Part shown: positions 41,815 to 51,708 of the stretch, piece after piece
Layout of the letters: each line of letters opens with the position of its first letter
Position numbering within the stretch: the first letter of the stretch is position 1
Assembly (NCBI GenBank): GCA_965662685.1
Contig: CBFIIQ010000009.1
Location: 1-64,000, forward strand
DNA length: 64,000 nucleotides
Reading direction: 5' to 3'
Source: Eutrophocola sp965662685
GTDB lineage: Bacteria; Pseudomonadota; Gammaproteobacteria; Pseudomonadales; Pseudohongiellaceae
Made by a program: the position numbers and the translations under genes
Notes under the pieces: model-generated
What the model saw: only the letters and a program-made list of their open reading frames with translations
What the model was told of the DNA's origin: nothing
Databases searched by the model: none

Positions 41815-43953
41815 ATGACTTTACTTTCTGAACTGGAAACCGGCATCAATGACCCACAGGGTGCCCATTGGGATGGCCATGGAGTTAACTTCGCGCTCTT
41901 TTCTGCCCATGCAGAAAAGGTGGAGCTATGTCTTTTCAGCAAAGATGGGCGTCAGGAGTTGCGGCGCCTGATTCTGCCGGAACTGACTGATCAGGTCTGG
42001 CATGGCTATCTGCCAGGGGCAGGGCCTGGCACCGTCTATGGCTATCGTGTTTACGGTCCCTATCAACCGCATCTGGGACATCGTTTTAACCATCACAAGC
42101 TGCTGTTGGACCCTTATGCCAGGCACCTTACCGGGGAGTTCATCTGGAGTGACCTGCACTATGCGTATGTGCCAGATGCTGAAGACGAGGATCTCAGTTT
42201 TGATAGCCGTGACAATGCTGCCGTCATGCCCAAATGCGTGGTGACAGAGGAGCGTCCACAGAAAAGGATCAGCGGCTTTCGGGTGCCTGCAGGGGAAACC
42301 GTTATTTACGAAGCCCATGTAAAAGGATTCACCTGGCTACATCCGGATGTGCCCGAGGCATACCGCGGTACCTTTCGTGGCCTGCGCGATGAGAAGGTGG
42401 TTGATTATCTGAAATCGCTTGGCATCACCAGTATTGAATTGTTGCCGATACAGTATTTTATTGATGAACAGTTTCTGGTGAATAAAGGCCTGACAAATTA
42501 CTGGGGCTACAATCCGTTGATGTTTTTCGCCCCGTACCAGGCCTATCTGGGTGGAGGTGGTATAGGTGAGTTTCAGGATATGGTTAAACGTTTTCACGAA
42601 GCTGGAATAGAGATAATTCTGGACGTGGTATTCAACCATACGGCGGAAGCTGACAGACTGGGTCCAACCCTGAGTTTTCGCGGTATTGATAATCTCACCT
42701 ACTACCACCTGCAGGCGGAAAAACGGCGCTATTACATCAATGATACGGGATGTGGCAATACGCTAAATTTGATGCACCCGCAGGTCATAAAGCTGGTCAT
42801 GGACTGCCTGCGTTACTGGGTAACAGTGATGGGCGTCGATGGTTTCCGTTTTGATCTGGCCTCTGTGCTTGGGCGGGAACACTATGGCTTTGATGCCGGT
42901 AGCGGATTTTTAGATGCCTTGCATCAGGATCCTGTGCTGGCCCATGTGAAGTTCATTGCTGAACCCTGGGATATAGGCCCCGGTGGTTATCAACTTGGTA
43001 ACTTTCCGCCGGGCTGGTTTGAGTGGAATGACCGTTACCGCGACACGGTGAGGAAATTCTGGCGTGGCGATAACGGTGTACTGCCGGACCTGGCCCGACG
43101 TATTCATGGCTCCAGTGATATTTTTGAACATTCCGGCAGGCGTCCTTCTGCCAGTATCAATTTTCTGACCAGCCATGACGGTTTTACCCTGAATGATCTG
43201 GTGAGTTACCGACAGCGGCACAACGAATTGAACCTGGAAGATAACAGTGACGGGCACCGGAGTAACTACAGTGAAAATTTCGGTGTGGAAGGCCCCACCC
43301 TGATAGCCGAAGTGAACGACCTGCGTGCCAGGCAACGAAAAAATCTGCTCGCTACACTGATTGTGTCCCGGGGTACACCGATGCTTGTCGCCGGTGATGA
43401 ATTTTGCCGCACCCAGCACGGCAACAATAACGCCTATTGTCAGGACAACGAAATGAGTTGGCTGGACTGGACAGCAATCGATGCACAAGGGCGAGAGATG
43501 CTGGCCTTTACCCGCCATCTGATTACGCTGAAAAAGAATAATCCGCTGCTTAACCTGGATCGTCATATCCATGCCAAACAACAGCCGCAGGACCCGGAAA
43601 TTCTCTGGTTCAGTCCTGCCGGTAAAGAGATGCTTAGTGACAACTGGGCCGAACATACCTTGAAAACCCTGGGCTACATGATTAGCGTATTTTCCGGGCA
43701 ACAGGGCTGCAGGCAGAGATTGCTGACGCTTTTTAATGCAGACTGCGAAGCGCTTGAATTTAAACTGCCTTGCTTTAGCGAGGGTAATCACTGGACACTG
43801 TTACTGGATACCGACAGGCCGGAAGGTATGCCGGAGGAAGTGATCTATCAATCAGAGGCCAGTATTCAGATGCCACCCTTTACCACCCTTATCCTGCAGG
43901 CAGAAAACCACATTGCGATTACCAATATTGAAGCTACCGGACAGTTATTGTAA
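41815..43953 (+). CDS. glgX: Glycogen debranching enzyme
   Basis: GlgX hydrolyses alpha-1,6 branches of phosphorylase limit dextrin. The 712-residue GH13 protein has GVNFALFSAHAEKVELCLF at the N-terminus, VYEAHVKGFTW-like entry, the barrel motifs DVVFNHTAEAD, DGFRFDLASVLGRE and FIAEPWDIG, and NFLTSHDGFTLNDLVSY. The ATG at 41815 follows GGAGG at moderate distance; an earlier in-frame start at 41740 lies inside glgB. It is followed two bases later by glgP. Confidence 0.96.
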   Translation: MTLLSELETGINDPQGAHWDGHGVNFALFSAHAEKVELCLFSKDGRQELRRLILPELTDQVWHGYLPGAGPGTVYGYRVYGPYQPHLGHRFNHHKLLLDPYARHLTGEFIWSDLHYAYVPDAEDEDLSFDSRDNAAVMPKCVVTEERPQKRISGFRVPAGETVIYEAHVKGFTWLHPDVPEAYRGTFRGLRDEKVVDYLKSLGITSIELLPIQYFIDEQFLVNKGLTNYWGYNPLMFFAPYQAYLGGGGIGEFQDMVKRFHEAGIEIILDVVFNHTAEADRLGPTLSFRGIDNLTYYHLQAEKRRYYINDTGCGNTLNLMHPQVIKLVMDCLRYWVTVMGVDGFRFDLASVLGREHYGFDAGSGFLDALHQDPVLAHVKFIAEPWDIGPGGYQLGNFPPGWFEWNDRYRDTVRKFWRGDNGVLPDLARRIHGSSDIFEHSGRRPSASINFLTSHDGFTLNDLVSYRQRHNELNLEDNSDGHRSNYSENFGVEGPTLIAEVNDLRARQRKNLLATLIVSRGTPMLVAGDEFCRTQHGNNNAYCQDNEMSWLDWTAIDAQGREMLAFTRHLITLKKNNPLLNLDRHIHAKQQPQDPEILWFSPAGKEMLSDNWAEHTLKTLGYMISVFSGQQGCRQRLLTLFNADCEALEFKLPCFSEGNHWTLLLDTDRPEGMPEEVIYQSEASIQMPPFTTLILQAENHIAITNIEATGQLL

Positions 43954-43955
43954 CG

Positions 43956-46424
43956 ATGAACAGGCACAAAAAAGGTCAAGTACATCATCACCCCTGGCTG
44001 GGCATGGATGAAGCCGCTGTCAGTCAAGACCTGCACCATCATTATCACCTTACCCTGGGCCGTGAAGATGGCGGTAATCCACTTCGTTACCTTTATCAGG
44101 CGGCCTCACTGACTGTCCGTGACAGGCTGGTTGAACGTTGGCGCCAGACCCGCAAATGCTATTTGCAGGAAGACAGGAAGCAGGTGGCTTACTTGTCAAT
44201 GGAATTTCTGATGGGGCGTGCACTGAGCAATGCAATTCTAAATCTTGATCTGGAGCAGCCCATGCGTGAAGCACTCGGTGAATTTGGTTATGCCCTTGAA
44301 GAAGTAGCCGACCATGAACGCGATGCGGGACTGGGTAATGGCGGCCTGGGCAGGCTGGCAGCCTGTTTTCTGGACAGCTGCGCGACTCTTCGCTACCCGG
44401 TGACCGGATACGGTATTCGTTACGATTACGGTATTTTTCACCAGCTAATCAAGGACGGTTACCAGATAGAAGTCCCGGATCACTGGCTGGAAGGGGGTAG
44501 TCCCTGGGAGTTTACGGTACTGGAAAACAGCAAGCGGGTGAAGTTTGGTGGCTATACAGAAACCTGGGAAGACCAAAATGGGCGTCCCCATGTACGCTGG
44601 GTAAGTGACAATGATGTGCTGGCAGTTCCCCATGACATACCGATTGCTGGTTACAGGAACGATATTGTTAATACATTGCGGCTTTGGAAAGCCGATTCAG
44701 TAGATAGTTTTGGACTGGCCGATTTCAATGCCGGTGAGTTTGACGCGGCCGTCATGGCGCAAAACCAGGCCGCGCAGATTTCCATGGTGTTGTATCCGAA
44801 TGATGTCAGTGTCAGTGGCAAGCTGTTGCGGCTACGGCAGCAATATTTCCTTACCTCTGCCAGTCTGCAGGACATACTCGATAACTGGTGCGCCCGCCAT
44901 GTCGATTTCAGCGGCTTTGCGGACCAGCATTGTTTTCAGCTCAATGACACCCATCCTGCAATAGCCGTGCCCGAGATGATGCGTCTGCTGATGGATGCAC
45001 ATGGTTTGCACTGGCGCGAGGCCTGGCAGATCACCACATCGACCATGGCCTATACCAACCATACCCTGCTGCCCGAAGCACTTGAACAGTGGCCGGTAAA
45101 CCTTATTGGCAGCCTGTTGCCGCGCATCCTGGAAATTATTCGTGAGATCAATCGCCGCTTTCTCAATCAGGTGGAAACCCGGTGGCCGGGGGATGAGGAA
45201 ATAAAGCGGGCCATGGCGATTATCAACGAAGGTGGTGAGCCCCAGGTGCGCATGGCCTATCTTGCTATTGTTGGCAGCTTCTCGGTCAATGGCGTGGCGG
45301 CGCTGCATACCCGGCTGCTGGAGTGCGGCCTGTTCAGGGATTTTTATGCTCTGTGGCCTGAACGTTTCAATAACAAGACTAACGGGGTGACACCACGGCG
45401 CTGGCTGGTTTTCTGCAATCCGGCCCTGGCAAAGTTGATCACAGCCTCTATTGGTGAAGGCTGGATTTGCCAGCTGGAGGAGTTGGCACAACTCAGGGAG
45501 TTGGTCAGTGATGAGGATTTCCGGTCACGATGGCGCGCGGTCAAACTGAATAACAAGAAGAAGGTATGTCGGCTGGTCATGAAGCGTTGTAATGTCGAAT
45601 TTGATCCGGCAATGCTGTTTGACGTGCAGGTTAAACGAATCCATGAATACAAACGCCAGTTGCTCAATACCCTGCATATTATTCATCTGTACAGAAAAAT
45701 CCTGAAGGGTGAAACCAAAAACATGGTACCCAGGTGTGTATTGATAGGGGGGAAGGCTGCACCGGGCTATGCGCTTGCCAAACTGATTATCAAACTGGTA
45801 AACAATGTGGCCGATAAAATCAACAAGGATATTCGCGCGCGTCCCTGGTTGCGCGTGGGTTTTTTGCCGGATCACGGGGTCACAGCGATGGAAACCCTGT
45901 GTCCGGGTACTGATCTTTCGGAGCAGATTTCTACTGCCGGCAAGGAGGCTTCCGGTACTGGCAACATGAAATTCATGATGAACGGCGCGCTCACGATCGG
46001 TACCCTGGACGGGGCCAACATTGAAATCCGCGACGCGGTGGGTGAGGAAAACTTTTTCCTCTTTGGCCTGGCCACGGACGCAGCAGATGCCGTGCGCCGG
46101 GATTATCATCCTGATGAGATAATTAATGCTGATCCGGACTTCAGATATGTGATGCAGATGCTGGAGTCAGATTTCTTTTGTCCCGAGATGCCCGGGCTTT
46201 TCCTTCCGCTGGCCCACTCCATTCGGGATCCCAATGATACCTGGTTGACCGCCGCCGATTTTCGCTCCTATCTGCAGGCCCAGCAGCAAGTGGCCGAGAC
46301 CTGGCTGGACCAGGAACGCTGGACTACCATGAGCATACTGAATACTGCGTCCAGCGGACTATTTTCCAGTGATCGCACCATTCATGAATATGCCAGGGAC
46401 ATCTGGCGTCTGGAAGCCTGCTGA
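43956..46424 (+). CDS. glgP: Glycogen phosphorylase, classical GT35
   Basis: The 822-residue enzyme releases glucose 1-phosphate from glycogen ends. Characteristic sequence includes YLSMEFLMGRAL, GLGNGGLGRLAACFLDS, GYGIRYDYGIF, the VQVKRIHEYKRQLLN segment and the PLP site EASGTGNMKFMMNGALTIG (lysine in NMK). It is full length, in contrast to the 566-residue phosphorylase at 185. Its stop overlaps the glgA start by one base (TGATG), so the breakdown and synthesis enzymes are translationally coupled. Confidence 0.97.
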   Translation: MNRHKKGQVHHHPWLGMDEAAVSQDLHHHYHLTLGREDGGNPLRYLYQAASLTVRDRLVERWRQTRKCYLQEDRKQVAYLSMEFLMGRALSNAILNLDLEQPMREALGEFGYALEEVADHERDAGLGNGGLGRLAACFLDSCATLRYPVTGYGIRYDYGIFHQLIKDGYQIEVPDHWLEGGSPWEFTVLENSKRVKFGGYTETWEDQNGRPHVRWVSDNDVLAVPHDIPIAGYRNDIVNTLRLWKADSVDSFGLADFNAGEFDAAVMAQNQAAQISMVLYPNDVSVSGKLLRLRQQYFLTSASLQDILDNWCARHVDFSGFADQHCFQLNDTHPAIAVPEMMRLLMDAHGLHWREAWQITTSTMAYTNHTLLPEALEQWPVNLIGSLLPRILEIIREINRRFLNQVETRWPGDEEIKRAMAIINEGGEPQVRMAYLAIVGSFSVNGVAALHTRLLECGLFRDFYALWPERFNNKTNGVTPRRWLVFCNPALAKLITASIGEGWICQLEELAQLRELVSDEDFRSRWRAVKLNNKKKVCRLVMKRCNVEFDPAMLFDVQVKRIHEYKRQLLNTLHIIHLYRKILKGETKNMVPRCVLIGGKAAPGYALAKLIIKLVNNVADKINKDIRARPWLRVGFLPDHGVTAMETLCPGTDLSEQISTAGKEASGTGNMKFMMNGALTIGTLDGANIEIRDAVGEENFFLFGLATDAADAVRRDYHPDEIINADPDFRYVMQMLESDFFCPEMPGLFLPLAHSIRDPNDTWLTAADFRSYLQAQQQVAETWLDQERWTTMSILNTASSGLFSSDRTIHEYARDIWRLEAC

Positions 46425-48019
46425 TGCACGTGGCATTCGTTGCGGCAGAAAACGCTGCGCTGCGCGGCGGCAAAGTGGGTGGGCTGGGTGATGTAATCCG
46501 TGATGTACCCATTGAACTGGCCCGCAGCGGTCACACCGTATCTGTGCTGACTCCCGGCTATCAATTGCTGTCGCATCTGCCGGGCGCTGTTGCTGTGGGG
46601 CAGTTCAATGTGTCCTTTGCAGGAAAGCGCGAAACGGTGATGCTGTTTCGTATTGACGCCAATGAGGGGCCTGGTGTCACCTATTGGCTGCTGGAGCATC
46701 CGCTGTTTGCCCGGTGTGGGGAAGGGGTTATCTATTGCGTCAACGACAGTGAACCGTTCGCCATGGATGCTTCAAAGTTTGCTCTGTTTTGCAGTGCGGT
46801 GTGCCAGGCACTGGTTGCAGGGGTCTTGCCGATGCCAGATTTACTGCATTTGCATGACTGGCACAGTGCAGCCTTGTTGCTGCTCAGGCAAGGCGTGCCT
46901 GAATACCGGGTGCTGGCCGCCATACCAGCGGTTTATACAATCCATAATCTGGCCATCCAGGGTGTTCGCCCGATCAGTAACCACGAATCCTCACTGGTCG
47001 CCTGGTTTCCGGCGCTGGAATATGAAAGGCGTCTGATAGCTGATCCGCGTCATCCCAATTGTCTTAATTTCATGCGCATGGGCATCAATCTTGCCGACCG
47101 TGTGCATACTGTTTCACCTGGCTATGCCAGGGAAATTCTCAAGCCCAGTGATCCTGCCAGGGGTTTTATTGGCGGCGAGGGACTGGAACAAGATTTATGC
47201 AGAATCAATGCGGCGAACAAACTCTTCGGCATTCTCAACGGTTGTGAGTACCCGAAGAAAAAGCCGGTAAAAGTGAACAAAAAGACCTTTATTGCCTGTG
47301 CAAATACGGTCCTGCTAAACTGGATCAGTGCAAATCGGCAGGTCAGTACAGCACATTATCTGGCCAGGGAAAGGTTGCAAAGCTGGGCGGCGTTTCAGCA
47401 ACAGCAGGCTCGGGAAAGCAAGGGGGCAGTACTGGCTTCCATAGGACGACTTACCATGCAAAAGGTAGGTCTGCTAACCATGGAAAGTAAACCTTCAGTG
47501 ACTGCGCTGGATGAAATTCTGCAAAACTCTGCTACCGACATGTTCATTATGCTGGGCAGCGGCGACGTAAAATTTGAGGATCTATTGGTAAGACACATGG
47601 CCCGTCATAGTAATTTTATTTTCCTGCGTGGTTTTGACGATAGCCTGGCAGATCTGCTTTACCGGTTTTGTGACCTGTTCCTGATGCCGAGCACCTTCGA
47701 GCCTTGTGGTATCAGCCAGATGCAGGCATTGCGTGCTGGTAAGCCATGCCTGGTACACAGCGTGGGCGGCCTTGCAGACACCGTCATCGATGGCTGTAAC
47801 GGTTTCTCTTTTACTGGCGACTCGCCCGGGGAGCAGATGCAGCAGATGCTTGATACCTGTACTGATGCCTTGGACGTTTATACAAGTCGTCCGGAAAAAT
47901 GGAAAGGCCTGTGCAAAGCGGCAGCGGCTTCGCGCTTTTCCTGGCGTGAAAGTGTCAAATTGTATGAAGACAGGCTTTATTTGCCTTTATTGGCGCGGGA
48001 CAGGAAAGAGCATGTTTGA
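46424..48019 (+). CDS. glgA: Glycogen synthase, GT5
   Basis: Glycogen synthase (531 residues) adds glucose to alpha-1,4 chains from ADP-glucose made by GlgC. Family motifs are present: GGKVGGLGDVIRDVP at the N-terminus, DLLHLHDWHSA, PAVYTIHNLAIQGV and the C-terminal STFEPCGISQMQALRAGKPCLV with the catalytic glutamate. Several loops in the middle (about 290-340) are diverged from the E. coli type. It is the last gene of the operon. Confidence 0.93.
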   Translation: MHVAFVAAENAALRGGKVGGLGDVIRDVPIELARSGHTVSVLTPGYQLLSHLPGAVAVGQFNVSFAGKRETVMLFRIDANEGPGVTYWLLEHPLFARCGEGVIYCVNDSEPFAMDASKFALFCSAVCQALVAGVLPMPDLLHLHDWHSAALLLLRQGVPEYRVLAAIPAVYTIHNLAIQGVRPISNHESSLVAWFPALEYERRLIADPRHPNCLNFMRMGINLADRVHTVSPGYAREILKPSDPARGFIGGEGLEQDLCRINAANKLFGILNGCEYPKKKPVKVNKKTFIACANTVLLNWISANRQVSTAHYLARERLQSWAAFQQQQARESKGAVLASIGRLTMQKVGLLTMESKPSVTALDEILQNSATDMFIMLGSGDVKFEDLLVRHMARHSNFIFLRGFDDSLADLLYRFCDLFLMPSTFEPCGISQMQALRAGKPCLVHSVGGLADTVIDGCNGFSFTGDSPGEQMQQMLDTCTDALDVYTSRPEKWKGLCKAAAASRFSWRESVKLYEDRLYLPLLARDRKEHV

Positions 48020-48148
48020 AGCCCTGCTAGCAGGAGGCTGGGAGTCGCCGGGTGCATGGCAGGCACAGGGCTGACAAGCCAAAGTGGGGACACAAGGCAG
48101 GGAGCTGGTCAGAACAGACCATCTCGTCGTGGCGATAAACTCCCCTAC

Positions 48149-48189
48149 TTGACCTGAGTCAACACGGGTGGCATGCCTGTTCCTAGAAT
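48149..48189 (+). promoter_or_regulatory. FNR-like class II promoter for class I aldolase
   Basis: The box TTGACCTGAGTCAA (48149-48162) is followed by TAGAAT at 48184-48189, starting 28.5 bp from the centre. Transcription would begin near 48197, just upstream of the AGGAGGA ribosome site. This is the most compact example in the window. Confidence 0.7.
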
Positions 48190-48214
48190 ACAGACAAATT
48201 CCCAGGAGGATGGC

Positions 48215-49264
48215 ATGACTGATATTATTAGCCTGCTGAAAAATGAATCAGAAACACTGCTGGATCATGTTTGTACAGGCATACCAAAAAATCATTTGAG
48301 TCTGCCAGGGCCCGATTTTATCGACCGGGTGGTGGCTGACAGTGATCGCTCCCCCCGGGTTTTGTGCAATCTGCAAAAAATGTTTGATCATGGCAGGCTC
48401 GCTGGTACTGGCTATCTTTCGATCCTGCCGGTTGACCAGGGTGTTGAACATTCAGCTGGTGCATCTTTTGCGCCCAACCCGATCTATTTTGATCCGGTCA
48501 ATATCGTTGAGCTGGCGTTGGAGGGAAGCTGTAACGCGGTAGCCTCTACTCTTGGCGTACTTGCTTCAGTGTCGCGACGTTATGCGCACAGGATACCTTT
48601 TATCGTAAAGCTTAATCACAATGAACTGCTTACCTATCCAGCCCATTATGACCAGACCATTTTTGCCGATGTCGAACAGGCTTTTGATCTGGGTGCCACG
48701 GCAGTTGGCGCTACCGTGTACTTTGGTTCACCTGAAGCGCGGCGCCAGATTTCAGAGGTAAGTGAAGCCTTTTCCCGCGCTCATGAACTGGGAATGGTTA
48801 CTGTGCTCTGGGCTTATTTACGCAACGCCGGGTTTAAAACCGGAGAGCATGACTATCACACCGCGGCTGATCTGACCGGTCAGGCTAACCACCTGGCGGC
48901 TACTATTGGCGCGGATATCGTGAAACAGAAACTGGCCGAATGTAATGGTGGTTATACCGCTCTCAATTTCGGCAAGACACACGACAAGGTCTATTCGCAA
49001 CTCAGCAGCGATCATCCCATTGACCTGGTGCGTTATCAGGTAGCCAATTGCTATATGGGCAGGGTAGGCATGATCAATTCCGGCGGTGCCTCTGGTGAAG
49101 ACGATCTTTATCAGGCGGTGCGTACGGCAGTGATCAACAAACGCGCCGGTGGCATGGGACTGATTTCCGGACGCAAGTCCTTTCAGAAACCGATGGGCGA
49201 GGGCGTCAAATTACTCAATGCTATTCAGGATGTGTATCTGTCTGACCAGGTAACAGTGGCCTGA
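48215..49264 (+). CDS. fbaB: Fructose-bisphosphate aldolase, class I archaeal-type
   Basis: This Schiff-base aldolase of 349 residues interconverts fructose 1,6-bisphosphate with dihydroxyacetone phosphate and glyceraldehyde 3-phosphate. Characteristic DhnA/FbaB sequence is visible: LSILPVDQGVEHSAGASF, PFIVKLNHNELLTYP, ADIVKQKLAE and GLISGRKSFQKP. The ATG at 48215 has a perfect AGGAGGA site, while a longer frame from 48173 starts inside the promoter. The FNR-like promoter and the glycogen operon just upstream connect it to glycolytic use of glycogen under low oxygen. Confidence 0.93.
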   Translation: MTDIISLLKNESETLLDHVCTGIPKNHLSLPGPDFIDRVVADSDRSPRVLCNLQKMFDHGRLAGTGYLSILPVDQGVEHSAGASFAPNPIYFDPVNIVELALEGSCNAVASTLGVLASVSRRYAHRIPFIVKLNHNELLTYPAHYDQTIFADVEQAFDLGATAVGATVYFGSPEARRQISEVSEAFSRAHELGMVTVLWAYLRNAGFKTGEHDYHTAADLTGQANHLAATIGADIVKQKLAECNGGYTALNFGKTHDKVYSQLSSDHPIDLVRYQVANCYMGRVGMINSGGASGEDDLYQAVRTAVINKRAGGMGLISGRKSFQKPMGEGVKLLNAIQDVYLSDQVTVA

Positions 49265-49347
49265 ACGGGTAGCCTTTTTTGTCAGCGGCGCGGGTAACAC
49301 CGCCCGCATGTCTGTGAGGAACTGCTGGTCTTACAAAGACAGTGTCA

Positions 49348-49375
49348 CGCAACTCGCAACTTGCAACTCGCAACT
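49348..49375. repeat. Four tandem copies of a 7-bp unit
   Basis: CGCAACT is repeated four times (one copy TGCAACT) between the ends of the convergent aldolase and PolX genes. No function is apparent. It is too short and gapless to be a CRISPR array. Confidence 0.7.
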
Positions 49376-49387
49376 TTAGACCCGTAT

Positions 49388-51109
49388 CTAGTGCCTGGCA
49401 AGCAGTCTACGCAATTCCTCCAGTGGCCTGGTATTGAGCACATCCTGTTTCTCGAGCCAACCACGCCGGGCCTGGTCAAGACCAAAACGCATGAATTCAA
49501 GATCCGCGATGCGGTGGCTATCGGTCGAGATGGCGACTTTAAGACGCAGGTCCCGGGCCAGTCGGCAACCTTCGCCATTCAGATCCAGGCGTTCGGGATG
49601 AGCATTCACTTCGAGATAACACCCCCTTTCAAGTGCGCCGCGCATTAATACCTCCAGGTTGATCGGGTAGGGTCTTCGCCGGTTAATCAAGCGACCATGA
49701 GGGTGGGCAAGAATATTAAAGTAGCGGTTGTCCATGGCACGCAGGATGCGTTCAGTCTGCTTCACTTCAGGCAGATGAAATTTGGAGTGGATGGCGCATA
49801 CCGTGAAATCCAGTTCCCTGAGTACTGCATCTGGCAGATCCAGCGAACCGTCCTCCAGGATATCCACTTCGGTAGACTTGAGCAGGGTAATACCGTCGAG
49901 TTTTTCATTCAACTTGTCGATGGTCCTGATCTGGTTGAGCAATCTTTTTTTATCAAGGCCATGAGCAACGGTGACATGCCGGGAATGATCATTGACAGAC
50001 AGGTATTCATAGCCTTTTTTGCGGGCAGCACTGGCCAGTTCTTGCAGAGAGTCGTGCCCGTCGCTGGCGTTGGTGTGGCAGTGCAGGTCGCCGCGTATAT
50101 CTTTCAGCGCCACCAGATGCGGCAGTTTGTGCTGCTCGGCGGCGTCCAGTTCACCGGTGTTTTCCCGCAATTCCGGCTCGATGTAAGGCAGTGACAGGGC
50201 GCCATAGACATCTTTCTCGGTATTTCCTGCTATAGGCCTGTCACCCCGGAAGAGACCGTATTCATTAAGTTTTAACCCCCTTGCAATGGCGCGCTTGCGC
50301 ATTGCAATGGCATGGTTCCTGGAGCCAGTGAAGTAATTCAGGGCGGCGCCATAACTGGACGGTGGCACCACACGCAAATCCACAATTATCCGGGAACGCA
50401 AGCGGACCCTCGCACGGGTCTGCCCCAGCGCCAGTATCTCCTCGATATCTTCGTAAGCCGACAAATAGCCGGTGATATTCTTTCCGCTCTCTGCGGTTAC
50501 CAGGATATCCAGGTCTCCCACAGTTTCCCGGCGCCGACGAAAACTGCCCGCAATCGTGACCTGCTGCGTGGCGGGATTTTCGGCAAGATAGTCAAGCAAA
50601 GGTTTGGCCGCTGCCTCGGCACGGATGAGAGGGATGCGTTGTTGCTTCCCGCCAATTTCTGCCAGTGCTTCACGAATGCGTTGTTCCGTTTTTACACCAA
50701 ATCCCTTGAGGTCACGAATACTGCCACGCCGCAGGGCGCGTTTCAGGTCATCAAGATTGGAGATGCCCAGTTCACAGTGCAGCATCCTGACCCGTTTTGG
50801 ACCCAGGCCTTCGATTTGTAACAGCTCGACCAGCGTCGAGGGGGTTTTTGCCGCGGTGGATTCGAGTTCTGGCAGGGTGCCTGTTTCCACAATGGTGCTG
50901 ATCCTGGATGCCAGATCCTTGCCAATGGTTGGCAACTCGTCCAGGTTTTCACCGGTACTGAGCAACGCGGCCATGCTTTTGGGATAGTCGCTGATGAAGC
51001 GCGCTGCATTACGATAAGCGCGCACGCGAAACGGATTAGCATCCTCAATTTCGAGAAGGTCGGCGTAGCGACTGAAAATATCGGCGATTTCATTATTGTT
51101 GACAGACAT
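49388..51109 (-). CDS. polX: PolX family DNA polymerase with PHP domain
   Basis: This repair polymerase of 573 residues has an N-terminal pol-beta-like part: NPFRVRAYRNAARF, helix-hairpin-helix GLGPKRVRML, and the metal-binding GSFRRRRETVGDLDILV. The C-terminal PHP domain carries exonuclease or AP-endonuclease activity (DLHCHTNASDGHDSL, NDHSRH, STEVDILEDGSLD, ILAHPHGR, TDSHRI). Such proteins fill short gaps in base-excision repair. The ATG at 51109 starts the conserved N-terminus. The predicted -10 at 51121-51126 would leave a leader of only about five bases, so translation may be leaderless. Confidence 0.94.
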   Translation of the reverse strand: MSVNNNEIADIFSRYADLLEIEDANPFRVRAYRNAARFISDYPKSMAALLSTGENLDELPTIGKDLASRISTIVETGTLPELESTAAKTPSTLVELLQIEGLGPKRVRMLHCELGISNLDDLKRALRRGSIRDLKGFGVKTEQRIREALAEIGGKQQRIPLIRAEAAAKPLLDYLAENPATQQVTIAGSFRRRRETVGDLDILVTAESGKNITGYLSAYEDIEEILALGQTRARVRLRSRIIVDLRVVPPSSYGAALNYFTGSRNHAIAMRKRAIARGLKLNEYGLFRGDRPIAGNTEKDVYGALSLPYIEPELRENTGELDAAEQHKLPHLVALKDIRGDLHCHTNASDGHDSLQELASAARKKGYEYLSVNDHSRHVTVAHGLDKKRLLNQIRTIDKLNEKLDGITLLKSTEVDILEDGSLDLPDAVLRELDFTVCAIHSKFHLPEVKQTERILRAMDNRYFNILAHPHGRLINRRRPYPINLEVLMRGALERGCYLEVNAHPERLDLNGEGCRLARDLRLKVAISTDSHRIADLEFMRFGLDQARRGWLEKQDVLNTRPLEELRRLLARH

Positions 51110-51120
51110 AGTACAGCATG

Positions 51121-51161
51121 ACTTTACATGGCCATCACAAGCCGAAATTGATCCCGGTCAA
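51121..51161 (-). promoter_or_regulatory. FNR-like box between polX and the CBS gene
   Basis: TTGATCCCGGTCAA (51148-51161) matches both half-sites. Leftward, TAAAGT at 51126-51121 lies at the usual 28.5-bp spacing, pointing to polX. Rightward no hexamer fits, though the CBS gene starts 82 bp away. The direction is therefore uncertain. Confidence 0.5.
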
Positions 51162-51242
51162 CAAAGTCGGCAGGGCGATATGCAATGCTCAGGGAAAATC
51201 AGGCCGTGCAGGATGTTGTGCCGCCAGACCAGGAGGAAGTTC

Positions 51243-51677
51243 ATGAAGGCCGGTGAAATCTGCAATCGCGCCGTGGTGATTGTTCGGGCGGAAGAATCGG
51301 CACTCGTGGCCGCACGCCTGATGCGTGAACATGACGTGGGTGACGTCGTTATCGTGAGCGGAAGGGATGAAGGCCAGATACCCATTGGCATCGTCACAGA
51401 CCGTGATATCACTATCGAGTTGCTGGCCGAAGAGGTGGACCTGGATGCTGTCAATGTCGGTGAGATGTTCATCGGACCTAATCTGGTCACGGTGGCGGCA
51501 GACGATGACATGCTTGAGGTCATTGAGCAAATGAAAAAGTCCGGAGTGCGGCGGATACCTGTGGTGGAGACAAATGGAACACTGGCGGGGATTATTACGG
51601 CCGACGATGTCCTGTGCCTGATAGCGGAGGAATTCAACCTGATGGCCCAGTTACTGGTAAAACAAAATACACGCTGA
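51243..51677 (+). CDS. CBS-pair protein
   Basis: The 144 residues consist of two CBS motifs (ESALVAARLMREHDVGDVVIV, GIVTDRDITIEL; then EVIEQMKKSGVRRIPVV, LAGIITADDVLCLI). Such single-pair proteins bind AMP, ATP or similar ligands and often respond to energy state. AGGAGG stands directly before ATG 51243; the longer in-frame start at 51096 would overlap polX. An FNR-like box lies upstream, but its direction fits polX better. It differs from the CBS protein at 36610, which has a cysteine cluster. Confidence 0.88.
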   Translation: MKAGEICNRAVVIVRAEESALVAARLMREHDVGDVVIVSGRDEGQIPIGIVTDRDITIELLAEEVDLDAVNVGEMFIGPNLVTVAADDDMLEVIEQMKKSGVRRIPVVETNGTLAGIITADDVLCLIAEEFNLMAQLLVKQNTR

Positions 51678-51708
51678 CCAGGCGCATTGCCTATTTTCTT
51701 TATCATTC

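Noticed and set aside
49348..49375. CRISPR array
   Set aside because: The repeat unit is seven bases and contiguous, without spacers or cas genes nearby.
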